The translations under genes were made by a program, and so were the position numbers. Positions 21,332-30,463 of a DNA stretch of 40,064 nt are shown in pieces (within the stretch, counting starts at the first letter, position 1; each line of letters starts with the position of its first letter). The DNA lies in NCBI GenBank assembly GCA_027038275.1, contig JALVXC010000101.1, positions 1-40,064 of the forward strand, given 5' to 3'. Origin of the DNA: Campylobacteraceae bacterium (GTDB lineage: Bacteria; Campylobacterota; Campylobacteria; Campylobacterales; Sulfurovaceae). The notes beneath the pieces were generated by a model. It worked only from the letters and a program-made list of their open reading frames with translations. It made no database searches and was not told where the DNA came from.

Positions 21332-22258
21332 TTATTTGAAAAATTTTCTTTTCTCTTTCTTGCAAATTTTATTTTTAAATTCTCTAAAATTGACCCTAGA
21401 TTTTATAAAATATGTAGACCCATAAGGAAAGAGTAGGGTATTAGCATGAAGCATTAGGCGTGTTGCTCCTGTCTCTATTAGTCTCTCCTCTTCTGTCATT
21501 TTAAAATCCAAATAGTTATTTGTTGCTTCAAAAGATGTACCATAAATAGGGTCTCCTAATATAGGATGTTTCACGTGAAACAAATGTAAACGGATTTGGT
21601 GAAGTCTTCCTGTCAATGGTTTGCACTCTACTAAAGTAGTATCTAGCTCTTTGTCATACTCTAGTGGAGTAAACTCTGTTTTAGCATACTTCCCATCTTT
21701 GCATATCTCTACTTTATGTTTGTTTGTAGAGTAGTCATCACGTACACAGATAGGCTCTTCTACAGTAAAAGGTTTAGTCAACCTACCTGTAACCCAAGCT
21801 AAGTACTCTTTTTGAATTTTTTTTTGTTCAAATGCCCCTTTTAAGTAACGCTCTGCTCTTTTGTCTCTACTTGCTAAAAATAGTCCAGAGGTCTCCATGT
21901 CAATTCTATGTACACCATTGGCATTTTGTCCAGAGTGACTTCTTACTTCATCAAGCATGGAGTAGTCTGTTGTCATAGTTTTTGGGTGAACTAAAATGCC
22001 TGATGGTTTGTCAAAAACTAGAAATTTTTTGTCAACAAATATTGGCTTTAGTCCCCTACTCTTTGGTTCAAAATAGATAACCTCTATCTCTCCTTCAACT
22101 ATTGCTCCTGTGTGGTAGATAGATTCTCCATTAACCAAAACACGCCCTTTTGCAATAAGACGTTGTGCTTCACCCTGTGTAAAATTAAACTGCTTCATAA
22201 TAAATAGAAATGCTTTAGTAGGTTTTTCTACATAAAAGGGACGCTTAACGAATGGCAT
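21332..22258 (-). CDS. RluA-family 23S/tRNA pseudouridine synthase
   Basis: This 308-aa protein has an N-terminal S4-like RNA-binding domain (about 12-65, QGEAQRLIAKGRVLVNG) and a catalytic domain with FDKPSGILVHP and HRIDMETSGL. Asp120 is the catalytic nucleophile. TGRLHQIRLHL and ILGDPIYG are the later family motifs. It isomerises uridines in structured RNA; the exact target (RluC, RluD or TruC type) cannot be told. A parS site (21567-21582) lies inside it, coding FHVKH. Confidence 0.92.
   Translation of the reverse strand: MPFVKRPFYVEKPTKAFLFIMKQFNFTQGEAQRLIAKGRVLVNGESIYHTGAIVEGEIEVIYFEPKSRGLKPIFVDKKFLVFDKPSGILVHPKTMTTDYSMLDEVRSHSGQNANGVHRIDMETSGLFLASRDKRAERYLKGAFEQKKIQKEYLAWVTGRLTKPFTVEEPICVRDDYSTNKHKVEICKDGKYAKTEFTPLEYDKELDTTLVECKPLTGRLHQIRLHLFHVKHPILGDPIYGTSFEATNNYLDFKMTEEERLIETGATRLMLHANTLLFPYGSTYFIKSRVNFREFKNKICKKEKRKFFK
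21567..21582. promoter_or_regulatory. parS site 4
   Basis: Perfect TGTTTCACGTGAAACA inside the pseudouridine synthase gene. Confidence 0.93.
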
Positions 22259-22320
22259 ATTTTTACCTCTTTTTTAGTCGAATTGGATAGAATTCTATCA
22301 TAAAAATCTAAAGACCTTTT

Positions 22321-22523
22321 CTCGTTCCCAACGTCCTCGTTGGGAACGCATATTAGAGATTTTTCTTCAAAAACTTTTTTAGACTTCTTACAAAACTAGG
22401 AATCGATGGCTTTAGCCTCGTGATATTCGGGACTAAAGTCTCCGATTCCAAATTAGTTTGGCAAGAACTCTTTTAATAAATTGTTACTCTAAATGCATTC
22501 CCAAGCTTGAGCTTGGGAACGAG
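22321..22523. repeat. REPIN-like inverted pair of GTTCCCA palindromes with a central dyad
   Basis: Unit A (22321-22352) holds GTTCCCAACG-TCCT-CGTTGGGAAC. Unit B (22494-22523), in opposite orientation, holds TTCCCAAGCT-TG-AGCTTGGGAA. Both share the outer CTCGTTCCCA and GCAT edges. Between them lies a different imperfect palindrome at 22399-22449 (GGAATCG...CGATTCC with GGCTTTAG/CTAAAGTC). No gene is visible in 22259-22551. The same unit type recurs at 39714-39822. Confidence 0.8.
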
Positions 22524-22551
22524 TTGTAAGGCTCAACAAGGAAACTCATAA

Positions 22552-23880
22552 ATGGTAGAACGATACGCAAGAGAAGAGATGGCAAGTAAATGGACTCAAT
22601 ATGCAAGATATGCTGCATGGTTAGAGGTTGAAAAAGCAGCTGTAAAAGCATGGAATAGAATAGGGCTTATTCCTGATGAAGATTGTAAAAAGATTGTAGA
22701 GAATGCTACTTTTTCAGTTGAACGTATTGAGGAGATAGAAGCAGTTACAAAACATGACCTTATTGCTTTTAATACCTCTGTAAGTGAGAGTCTTGGTGAA
22801 GAGTCAAGATGGTTTCACTATGGAATGACAAGTTCAGATGCAGTTGATACAGGTGTTGCTTTACAGATGAAAGCTTCTCTTGAAATTATTATTGATGATG
22901 TAAAGATGCTGATGGAGTCAATTAAAAAAAGAGCTTTTGAACATAAGATGACTCTAATGGTTGGACGTTCACATGGTATACATGGAGAGCCTATTACTTT
23001 TGGTTTAACTTTGGCTGTTTGGTATGATGAGATGGCTCGTCACTTAAAAAATTTAGAGCAGACAATGGAGGTTATAGCTGTAGGTCAAATAAGTGGAGCA
23101 ATGGGTAATTTTGCACATGCACCACTTGAACTTGAAGAGTATGCTATGGAAGAGCTAGGACTTAAGCCTGAACCATGCTCTAATCAAGTTGTTCATAGAG
23201 ATAGATATGCTAGATTAGCAAGTGCATTGGCACTAATGGCTTCAAGTATTGAAAAGTTTGCTGTGCAAGTTAGACACCTACAGAGAACAGAGGTTTATGA
23301 AGCTGAGGAGTATTTTGCAAAGGGTCAAAAGGGTTCATCTGCAATGCCACACAAAAGAAACCCTATCTTGACAGAGAATATTACAGGTCTAGCGAGAGTC
23401 ATTAGAGCTTATGCTAACCCTGCTATGGAGAATGTAGCACTATGGCATGAGAGAGATATTAGCCACTCTTCTGTTGAGCGTTTCTGGTTGCCTGATGCGT
23501 TTATTACTACTGACTTTATGCTTCATAGAATGAACAATGTTATTGCCAACTTAACAGTAATGCCTGAAAATATGATGAAAAACTTAAATCTTACAGGTGG
23601 TCTTGTATTCTCTCAAAGAGTTCTACTAGAACTTCCAAAAGCTGGAGTGAGTCGTGAAGATGCTTACAGAATTGTTCAAAGAAATGCCATGAAGGTTTGG
23701 CAAGAGATTCAACAAGGAAAATCAACTACAAATGAAAAAGGGGAGTCACTCTATCTTCAATATCTACTTGCCGATGAGGAGCTAAGAGAGTCGTTAAGCG
23801 AAGAGCAAATAAGAGAGTGCTTCAACTATGACTATTATACTAAAAATGTAGATGCAATATTTAATAGAGTCTTTCAATAA
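22552..23880 (+). CDS. purB: Adenylosuccinate lyase PurB
   Basis: The enzyme cleaves SAICAR to AICAR and adenylosuccinate to AMP, releasing fumarate, in purine synthesis. The 442-aa protein has the fumarase/aspartase-superfamily signature GSSAMPHKRNP, the substrate motifs TSSDAVDTG and GRSHGIHGEPITFG, and the usual length for the PurB class of about 430-450 aa. The start MVERYAREEM matches the family; AAGGAAACTC lies upstream. A parS palindrome follows its stop. Confidence 0.96.
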   Translation: MVERYAREEMASKWTQYARYAAWLEVEKAAVKAWNRIGLIPDEDCKKIVENATFSVERIEEIEAVTKHDLIAFNTSVSESLGEESRWFHYGMTSSDAVDTGVALQMKASLEIIIDDVKMLMESIKKRAFEHKMTLMVGRSHGIHGEPITFGLTLAVWYDEMARHLKNLEQTMEVIAVGQISGAMGNFAHAPLELEEYAMEELGLKPEPCSNQVVHRDRYARLASALALMASSIEKFAVQVRHLQRTEVYEAEEYFAKGQKGSSAMPHKRNPILTENITGLARVIRAYANPAMENVALWHERDISHSSVERFWLPDAFITTDFMLHRMNNVIANLTVMPENMMKNLNLTGGLVFSQRVLLELPKAGVSREDAYRIVQRNAMKVWQEIQQGKSTTNEKGESLYLQYLLADEELRESLSEEQIRECFNYDYYTKNVDAIFNRVFQ

Positions 23881-23906
23881 TTAAAAAAATCTATATATAA
23901 CAAAGA

Positions 23907-23922
23907 TGTTTCACGTGAAACA
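23907..23922. promoter_or_regulatory. parS site 5
   Basis: Perfect TGTTTCACGTGAAACA extended to a 24-bp perfect palindrome (23903-23926) between purB and nrdA. Confidence 0.95.
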
Positions 23923-23997
23923 TCTTCTTGACTCATTCATTTAATTAAAAAGTAAATTTAAATTTTTTTTAACAAAAAATAAGTATTTTTTTACTAA

Positions 23998-24003
23998 TAT
24001 AAT
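23998..24003 (+). promoter_or_regulatory. Promoter -10 box of nrdA
   Basis: TATAAT lies 23 bases before the nrdA ATG, after an extended A/T tract. No NrdR-type box is obvious. Confidence 0.55.
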
Positions 24004-24026
24004 ATAGCTAACAACAAAGGATAAAT

Positions 24027-26414
24027 ATGATTAGAATTGTAAAACGAAGTGGTCGGATTGAGACATTAGACATTACCAAGATTCAGAAAAATACTTCAGC
24101 CTCTGTAAAAGGGTTAGAGAATGTAAGTCAAAGTGAACTAGAGGTTGACGCAAATTTACAGTTTCAAGATATGATGAGCTCTGCTGATATTCAACAAACA
24201 CTTATAAAAACTGCTGTTGATAAGATTGATATTGACCGACCAAATTGGACCTTTGTTGCCGCACGGCTTTTTCTCTATGACCTCTATCATAAAGTAGGGC
24301 GTAATGTTGGTGGAGTCAAGGGTAAACCCTATGCTCATTTAAAAAAATATTTTGAACATGGAGAGAGAGAAGGGCGTATTTTATTAGGTTTAAAAGATAA
24401 GTATGACTTAGATGACCTAAATGATTACATTAAATCTGAAAGAGATTTACAATTTAACTACCTTGGTATTAGAACACTTTATGACCGTTACTTACTAAAA
24501 GACAAAGATGGTAAACCTATAGAGCTTCCTCAACAACTCTTTATGGGGGTTGCTATGTTCTTAGCTCAAAATGAGTTTGATTGTCAAACATGGGCGAAGA
24601 AGTTTTACGACATCTTGTCAAAATTTGAAGTAATGGCCGCTACACCAACCTTGTCAAATGCACGAACACCTAGACATCAGTTGTCTTCATGTTACATTGG
24701 GTCAAGCCCTGACAATATTGAAGGTATCTTTGATGGCTATAAAGAGATGGCTCTGTTGTCAAAATTTGGTGGTGGAATTGGTTGGGACTGGTCACAAGTT
24801 CGTGGAATGGGGTCATATATTGATGGTCACAAACATGCAGCAGGTGGAGTTGTACCATTTTTAAAGATTGCCAATGATGTGGCTATTGCTGTTGACCAGC
24901 TTGGCACAAGAAAGGGTGCAATCGCTGTCTATCTTGAACCTTGGCATATTGATATACGAGATTTCCTTGACCTAAAGAAAAACTCTGGTGAAGAGAGAAG
25001 AAGAGCTCACGACCTCTTCCCTGCTCTATGGCTAAATGACCTCTTTATGAAGCGAGTTCAAGAAGATGAGCGATGGACACTCTTTGACCCTTATGAGGTT
25101 CGTGAGTTAACTGACCTGTATGGTGAAGAGTTTGAAAAACGTTACATAGAGCTTGAAGAGGGAGATGATGATATTACACGAGAGGTTGTCTCGGCTAAAG
25201 CTTTATGGAAAGAGGTTTTACGCTCCTACTTTGAGACAGGAAATCCATTTTTAACTTTTAAAGATACAGCAAACAAAGCAAATCCAAATAAGCATAGTGG
25301 GGTTATTAGAAGTAGTAATTTATGCACCGAAATTTTCCAAAACACAGCCCCAAATCACTACAAAATTAGATTGACATTTACAGATGGTTCAGTTGCACTC
25401 TATGAAGAGGAAGAGCCAATAACCGTTGACAGTGGCATGACAAAACCTGCTAAAAAAGTGACAGCACTTGACAGCATAAATGGTAAACAGATTTGGATGG
25501 CAGACAAGGAGTTGAGCGATGGTGATACAGCTGTTTGTAACCTTGCATCAGTAAATCTTTCAAAGATTAATACTAAAGAGGATATTGCAAGAGTTGTACC
25601 AATAGCCATTAGAATGCTTGACAATGTAATCGACCTTAACTTTTATCCTTTAGCAAAAGTTAAAAAGACAAACCAAAAGACAAGAGCTATTGGTTTAGGT
25701 GTTATGGGTGAAGCTCAAATGTTAGCAGAAGCCAAAATTGAGTGGGGTTCAAATGAACATCTATTGAAAGTAGATGAAGTAATGGAATCTGTCTCTTATT
25801 ATGCTATTAAGTCATCTAGTGACCTTGCTATAGAGAAAGGAAAATATCCAATTTTTGAGGGGTCAGACTGGTCAAAGGGTATTTTCCCTATTGACAATGC
25901 AAATAAAGAAGCATGCAAATTAGTTGAACGAGGTGGACTTTTTGGTTATACTCATGACTGGATAAAGCTAAAAGAAAAAGTAAAAAAAGATGGTATGCGT
26001 AATGGTTATCTTATGGCAGTTGCACCTACTTCTTCAATCTCTATATTAACAGGAACAACACAAGCGATTGAACCAGTTTATAAACGTAAATGGTTTGAAG
26101 AGAATCTATCTGGACTTATTCCTGTTTGTGCTCCTAAGTTATCACCTGAGACTTGGCTCTACTATACTCCTGCTTATGACCTTGACCAAAATATCTTAGT
26201 TAAAGCAGGTGCTATTAGACAAAAATGGATAGACCAAGGGCAGTCACTTAACATATTTATTACACTTGACAAAGCAAGTGGTAGATATCTAAATGAGATT
26301 TACATGAATGCTTGGAAGTTTGGTCTAAAGTCAACCTATTACCTTAGAAGTCAATCTCCTGAGTCAACGAATGATATTGAAGATAGAAGTATGGAGTGTG
26401 TTGGGTGTCAGTAG
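24027..26414 (+). CDS. nrdA: Class Ia ribonucleotide reductase large subunit NrdA
   Basis: It reduces ribonucleoside diphosphates to deoxyribonucleotides together with NrdB. The 795-aa protein starts with an ATP-cone (about 1-90), suggesting dATP feedback control. It has the redox Cys222 (SSCYIG) and Cys504 (AVCNLAS), the catalytic N431-C433-E435 (SNLCTEIF) and the C-terminal CVGC pair (791, 794) that takes electrons from thioredoxin. AAAGGATAAAT precedes the ATG. nrdB is not adjacent within the window. Transcription ends at a hairpin 12 bases after the stop. Confidence 0.96.
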   Translation: MIRIVKRSGRIETLDITKIQKNTSASVKGLENVSQSELEVDANLQFQDMMSSADIQQTLIKTAVDKIDIDRPNWTFVAARLFLYDLYHKVGRNVGGVKGKPYAHLKKYFEHGEREGRILLGLKDKYDLDDLNDYIKSERDLQFNYLGIRTLYDRYLLKDKDGKPIELPQQLFMGVAMFLAQNEFDCQTWAKKFYDILSKFEVMAATPTLSNARTPRHQLSSCYIGSSPDNIEGIFDGYKEMALLSKFGGGIGWDWSQVRGMGSYIDGHKHAAGGVVPFLKIANDVAIAVDQLGTRKGAIAVYLEPWHIDIRDFLDLKKNSGEERRRAHDLFPALWLNDLFMKRVQEDERWTLFDPYEVRELTDLYGEEFEKRYIELEEGDDDITREVVSAKALWKEVLRSYFETGNPFLTFKDTANKANPNKHSGVIRSSNLCTEIFQNTAPNHYKIRLTFTDGSVALYEEEEPITVDSGMTKPAKKVTALDSINGKQIWMADKELSDGDTAVCNLASVNLSKINTKEDIARVVPIAIRMLDNVIDLNFYPLAKVKKTNQKTRAIGLGVMGEAQMLAEAKIEWGSNEHLLKVDEVMESVSYYAIKSSSDLAIEKGKYPIFEGSDWSKGIFPIDNANKEACKLVERGGLFGYTHDWIKLKEKVKKDGMRNGYLMAVAPTSSISILTGTTQAIEPVYKRKWFEENLSGLIPVCAPKLSPETWLYYTPAYDLDQNILVKAGAIRQKWIDQGQSLNIFITLDKASGRYLNEIYMNAWKFGLKSTYYLRSQSPESTNDIEDRSMECVGCQ

Positions 26415-26425
26415 AGAATAATTTT

Positions 26426-26452
26426 AAAGAGCTAAAAATTAGCTCTTTTTAA
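26426..26452 (+). terminator. Terminator after nrdA, bidirectional
   Basis: AAAGAGCTAA-AAA-TTAGCTCTTT forms a perfect 10-bp stem followed by T residues on the plus strand. The minus strand shows a similar tail, so it can also end the 29-aa gene from the other side. Confidence 0.8.
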
Positions 26453-26538
26453 TCCTCAACATGTTTAACAGTAATTCTTACTTTATTTAGATTTTGATGT
26501 TTTTTGGTAAATAGAAATTGTAATAGTTCTCGAAACAT
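26449..26538 (-). CDS. 29-aa small protein
   Basis: A short frame starting at ATG after AAAAGGAAAACT, a good ribosome binding site. It encodes MFRELLQFLFTKKHQN then LNKVRITVKHVED: an amphipathic N-terminus and charged tail. It lies between recJ and the terminator hairpin and is convergent with nrdA. No family recognised; the evidence is only the ribosome binding site and the isolated open frame. Confidence 0.45.
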   Translation of the reverse strand: MFRELLQFLFTKKHQNLNKVRITVKHVED

Positions 26539-26630
26539 AGTTTTCCTTTTATTAAAAATATTTTACATAAGAATTCTACTTTATTTTTTTAATATTGTCA
26601 ACAGATTTCTAAAATTTTCTACTCTTATGA

Positions 26631-28214
26631 TTAAAAAATTTTCTCCACCATCAATTGTAAAGTGACACGATTATTAAAGTGATTTTCATTTATTCCATAA
26701 ACTATAGAGACCACTTGCCCTATGTAAAAAACCTCTTTAGTCTTAAAGAGTACAGCCTGTTGCACTACTCCATTTTGAGAAAAGGTAAAACGTCTATGCT
26801 CTTTAGTTTTTCCCATATCGTTGACATCTTCTATAATAACATTGCTACTAATAAACTTTGGACGTGGATTACCTTGACCATACGGCTCAAAACTCTTAAG
26901 TAGCTTCACTAGTTCAAAGTCAATATGTGAAAAACTTAGTTCACCTAAAATATCAGGGTCAATAAGTTGATTAGGGTAGTTTTGTGCTTTGTAGTGTTGT
27001 TGTAATTCCTGCTTAAACTGCTCTAAGTTTTGAGACTCTAAACTTAACCCAATGGCAGCTTCATGTCCTCCAAATTTTTTAAGAATAGGGCGACATAGAT
27101 TGGTTACCTTAAAGAGGTTACAAACATGAAAGCTACGCCCACTACCTTTAAAATCACCATTTTTAGCTCGTGTTAAGACAATGCAAGGCTTCTCAAAACG
27201 TCGTCCAATTCGTGCAGCAACTATTCCTACTACTCCCTCATGCCAATCCTCTCCTGCAACTACTAAGATGTCATCATCAATATCTACCTGCTCTATTGCC
27301 TCATCTGTAATTTTCTGCTCCATAGCTTTTCTAGTTTCATTAAACTCTACTAGACGCTCTAAACGGACTCTTGCATCATAGATATTGGAGCTTAAGAGAA
27401 ACTCAACTGACCATTTAGCATCGTCCATGCGTCCTGCTGAGTTTAGCACAGGAGCAATCTGAAAACCAATATCTTCAGCATTTAGCACCTCTTTATCTAA
27501 ATGTTGTCTAAAAGCTTTAATAGCAGGTAACTCAGAACGATTTAAAATCTGCAAACCACCCTTTACCATAGCACGGTTAATATGGTGCAGAGGCATCATA
27601 TCTGCTACGATTGCTATGCTAACCAATCCTAGGTATGCCTTTAGGTCTACTTTTAACTTTAAAGCCCTATTTAGTGACGCTATTAAGTACCATGCAATCT
27701 GTGCACCACATACCTCTTCATAAGGGAAGGGACACTCCTCTTGTTTCTGGTCAACAACGGCATAAGCTTCAGGCATAGTAGAAGGAACAATATGGTGGTC
27801 AGTAATAATTAGGTCAATCCCAAGCCTTTTGCACTCTTTTGAAGCTTCAATAGCAGAGATGCCATTGTCAACAGTAAAGACTAAATCATAATCTTCAATT
27901 CTTGGAATAAGATTTGAAGAGAGACCATAACCATCACTAAAACGGTTAGGTATTATCCAATCTAATTTAATCCCAATCTCTTCAAAAAACATTACCATAA
28001 TTGTAGTAGAGATTACTCCATCAACATCATAGTCACCTATAAGCACTATCTTTTCACCTGTGTGAATAGCTTTTACAATACGAGCTGTAGCTCTATCCAT
28101 ATCTTTAAACTCTGATGGTTTTGGTAAATCGGCTAGAGAGAGATGACCATATTTGCTAAATCGTTTTTGGAGTTTTTTGGCTATTTGAATTGGGGTTATT
28201 TGGGGGTAGGGCAT
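26631..28214 (-). CDS. recJ: Single-stranded-DNA exonuclease RecJ
   Basis: This 5'-3' single-strand exonuclease acts in recombination and repair. The roughly 527-aa protein has the DHH-family motifs DYDVDG (61-66), VDNGIS (115-120), TDHH (138-141) and a later HEAAIG in the DHHA1 domain, with an OB-like C-terminus. The frame is open 20 codons further up (28274), but MPYPQITP after AAAGGACAAAAT at 28214 is the better start. It is shorter than the 570-580 aa of gammaproteobacterial RecJ. Confidence 0.93.
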   Translation of the reverse strand: MPYPQITPIQIAKKLQKRFSKYGHLSLADLPKPSEFKDMDRATARIVKAIHTGEKIVLIGDYDVDGVISTTIMVMFFEEIGIKLDWIIPNRFSDGYGLSSNLIPRIEDYDLVFTVDNGISAIEASKECKRLGIDLIITDHHIVPSTMPEAYAVVDQKQEECPFPYEEVCGAQIAWYLIASLNRALKLKVDLKAYLGLVSIAIVADMMPLHHINRAMVKGGLQILNRSELPAIKAFRQHLDKEVLNAEDIGFQIAPVLNSAGRMDDAKWSVEFLLSSNIYDARVRLERLVEFNETRKAMEQKITDEAIEQVDIDDDILVVAGEDWHEGVVGIVAARIGRRFEKPCIVLTRAKNGDFKGSGRSFHVCNLFKVTNLCRPILKKFGGHEAAIGLSLESQNLEQFKQELQQHYKAQNYPNQLIDPDILGELSFSHIDFELVKLLKSFEPYGQGNPRPKFISSNVIIEDVNDMGKTKEHRRFTFSQNGVVQQAVLFKTKEVFYIGQVVSIVYGINENHFNNRVTLQLMVEKIF

Positions 28215-28451
28215 ATTTTGTCCTTTTTTTTGTAGGTTTGATTTTAACGTTCGATGAAATTGTATACACGCCAACCTAAGACAATTTTTTTAACAAAGTA
28301 TATCATCACAGTCATAAAAAGAGACAAAGGTCAGAATCAAATTAATAGAAGAAGAGAGTCATTTCTTCCTCTTGAACAAAGTTTTTCTCGCAATCCTCTT
28401 CCATAATCTCTTATTTGGGAGAGTGAGGTTCACTAAAAAATTGATATGTAC

Positions 28452-29669
28452 TTATATATTCCCTCCAGCTCTAAGCCCACAAACCCAAGCAAAATGGAGG
28501 TTAAACCCTCCTCTGTCACCATCTACATCTAACACTTCACCTGTAAAATAAAGTCCTTTATGCCTTTTAGATTCCATTGTTTTAGGATTTATCTCTTTAG
28601 TATCAACTCCACCTGTAGCAACCTCAGCACCCTTATAGCCTCTGCTTCCGTTTACTTCAAACTCAAAGCTTTTGATTTTAGAGACAATAGACTCTAAATT
28701 TTTAATATTTGAAAAGAGTGAACCAACCGTCTCATCTTGTAGTTTTAGTGGCTCTAAAATAGGCAATATGAGCTTTTTATTTATAAACCCTTGTAGCCAT
28801 ATAGTTAATGGTTTAGAACTCTTTTTAACTAAACTTTTACGCATAAGTGCCAAGAGTTGGTCTTGTGACATCTTGGGCATTAAATCTATGGTTAACATAA
28901 TATTTTTCTTTTTTAAAAGTTCAACCATAACAAAACGGCTAATATCTAAAATGGCTAAACCTGAAATACCATAAGAGGTAAAGAGAACATCACCTTGTTT
29001 CTGAATATTTTTTCCATCTTTTGTTTTAAGAGTTACTCTGCTCTCTATTTTCACACCTGCCATGCGTTCAAGTCTTTTCATAGGTGATGTCAACTGTACT
29101 AAAGTAGGAAAAGGTTTAATAATATTGTGCCCTAGTCTTTTCGCAAAACTTATACCACTATCTACACCTCCTAACTGTGGTGCAGAGATATTTCCTGTAG
29201 CTACAACTAAGGCTTCTGTTTTTTCAATACCTTTATTGTGAGTAATTTCATAAAAGTTTTTTATTTTTTTTATTTGTTGAACCTCTAATTCACATACTAT
29301 TTTAATATCTAGTTGTGCACACTCTGCAACTAAGAGTTCAACTACAGAAGAGGCTTGAAGTGACATAGGAAAGACTTTGCCCTCTTTAGCTTCTATTACC
29401 TCTAAACCTATAGATTTAAAAAATTGCTTAATAGATTGGTAACTATATCCTTCAAAAAACTCTTTAATAAAATTTGGATTGTTGGAGTAGTAATGTTCTA
29501 GTGTTGGTCGTTGATTGGTAATGTTACATTTTCCATTACCTGTAGCTAGAAGTTTTTTACCTATTTTGTTATTTTTCTCTAAAATAAGAACCTTTTTACC
29601 TCTACGAGCAGAGACAATAGCTGTAATTAATCCACTAGCCCCTGCTCCAACAACAATGACATCATACAT
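28452..29669 (-). CDS. HI0933/BaiN-family flavoprotein
   Basis: This 405-aa NAD(P)/FAD-dependent oxidoreductase-like protein has VIVVGAGASGLITA (4-17, FAD-binding Rossmann motif), the family signature GKKLLATGNGKCNITN, KEGKVFPMS, and GEVLDVDGDRGGFNLHFA near the C-terminus. Members are found in most bacteria and few have a proven reaction. It starts one base upstream of the TPR lipoprotein stop, so the two genes are probably co-transcribed. Confidence 0.9.
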   Translation of the reverse strand: MYDVIVVGAGASGLITAIVSARRGKKVLILEKNNKIGKKLLATGNGKCNITNQRPTLEHYYSNNPNFIKEFFEGYSYQSIKQFFKSIGLEVIEAKEGKVFPMSLQASSVVELLVAECAQLDIKIVCELEVQQIKKIKNFYEITHNKGIEKTEALVVATGNISAPQLGGVDSGISFAKRLGHNIIKPFPTLVQLTSPMKRLERMAGVKIESRVTLKTKDGKNIQKQGDVLFTSYGISGLAILDISRFVMVELLKKKNIMLTIDLMPKMSQDQLLALMRKSLVKKSSKPLTIWLQGFINKKLILPILEPLKLQDETVGSLFSNIKNLESIVSKIKSFEFEVNGSRGYKGAEVATGGVDTKEINPKTMESKRHKGLYFTGEVLDVDGDRGGFNLHFAWVCGLRAGGNI

Positions 29670-30344
29670 CTACTTTAGTCTCTTTTTAAGTGCCTCAATT
29701 TTTACTTTTACACGTTTAGCTCGTTCACTTTCAGGGTTAGAACCATGTGCCATAATATCTACAATATTTTGATACTCTTCAATTGCTAACTTCACTTTAC
29801 CCATTTTTTCATAGAGTTTTGCAATATCTTCATACTCATCTAAAACATCTCTGCTAAATTCACCTAAACCTGCTTTATCTATATTGAGAGCTTTTTGGTA
29901 GTACTCTAGTGCCTTGTCATAGTTGCCTAAAGCTTCATTTGAAGAGGCAAAGTTATAGTAGGTAGTTGAACGCTCTGTACTATTGTCTTCTAATGTCTGT
30001 TCATCTATCTTCATTGCTTTTTTATAATATTCAATTGCTTTGGTATGTTTTTTTAGTCTATCGTAGTCTAAACCAATGTTGTTGTAGTCTAAGGCAATCT
30101 CTGGAGTCTCTTCTTTGTAGTACTTTAAATCCTCAGCTAACTGCTTTTTATCCTCCTCTAGTGCTTTTTCAAACTCTCCATTTTCAAAATATTTTTGTGA
30201 AAGAGTAGAGTGCTCTTCACTTGGTTCGCCTTTTTGGAGTATTGTCTTTGTCTCTTTTTTGTTGTTATCCTCTCCAGAACAAGCCCAAAAAGAGCTAAGA
30301 GATAGAAGTAATATAACGCTTGTCCATAGTTTTACATGTGGCAT
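29670..30344 (-). CDS. TPR-repeat lipoprotein
   Basis: This 224-aa protein begins with a signal sequence and a lipobox-like SSFWAC (Cys22), so it is probably lipidated and attached to a membrane. Three to four tetratricopeptide repeats follow (YNNIGLDYDRLKKHTKAIEY, YNFASSNEALGNYDKALEYY, YEDIAKLYEKMGKVKLAIEEY), spaced about 42 residues like kinesin-light-chain type repeats. AGGAGGCATAAA before the ATG is a strong ribosome binding site. Partner unknown. Confidence 0.85.
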   Translation of the reverse strand: MPHVKLWTSVILLLSLSSFWACSGEDNNKKETKTILQKGEPSEEHSTLSQKYFENGEFEKALEEDKKQLAEDLKYYKEETPEIALDYNNIGLDYDRLKKHTKAIEYYKKAMKIDEQTLEDNSTERSTTYYNFASSNEALGNYDKALEYYQKALNIDKAGLGEFSRDVLDEYEDIAKLYEKMGKVKLAIEEYQNIVDIMAHGSNPESERAKRVKVKIEALKKRLK

Positions 30345-30421
30345 TTTATGCCTCCTAAAATATTCAATTTATGAATACCATTTTAACATAATTAAGCTCT
30401 TTTATGTATGCTAACTTTAGA

Positions 30422-30427
30422 TATAAT
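30422..30427 (+). promoter_or_regulatory. Promoter -10 box of purM
   Basis: TATAAT lies 36 bases before the ATG at 30464, divergent from the TPR gene. Confidence 0.55.
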
Positions 30428-30463
30428 GCCACAATTTTTTAATTACAATTTTTAGGACAACTT

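Noticed and set aside
23903-23926. 24-bp palindrome after purB as transcription terminator
   Set aside because: Its core is an exact parS site matching four others nearby, and no T tract follows. parS explains it better.
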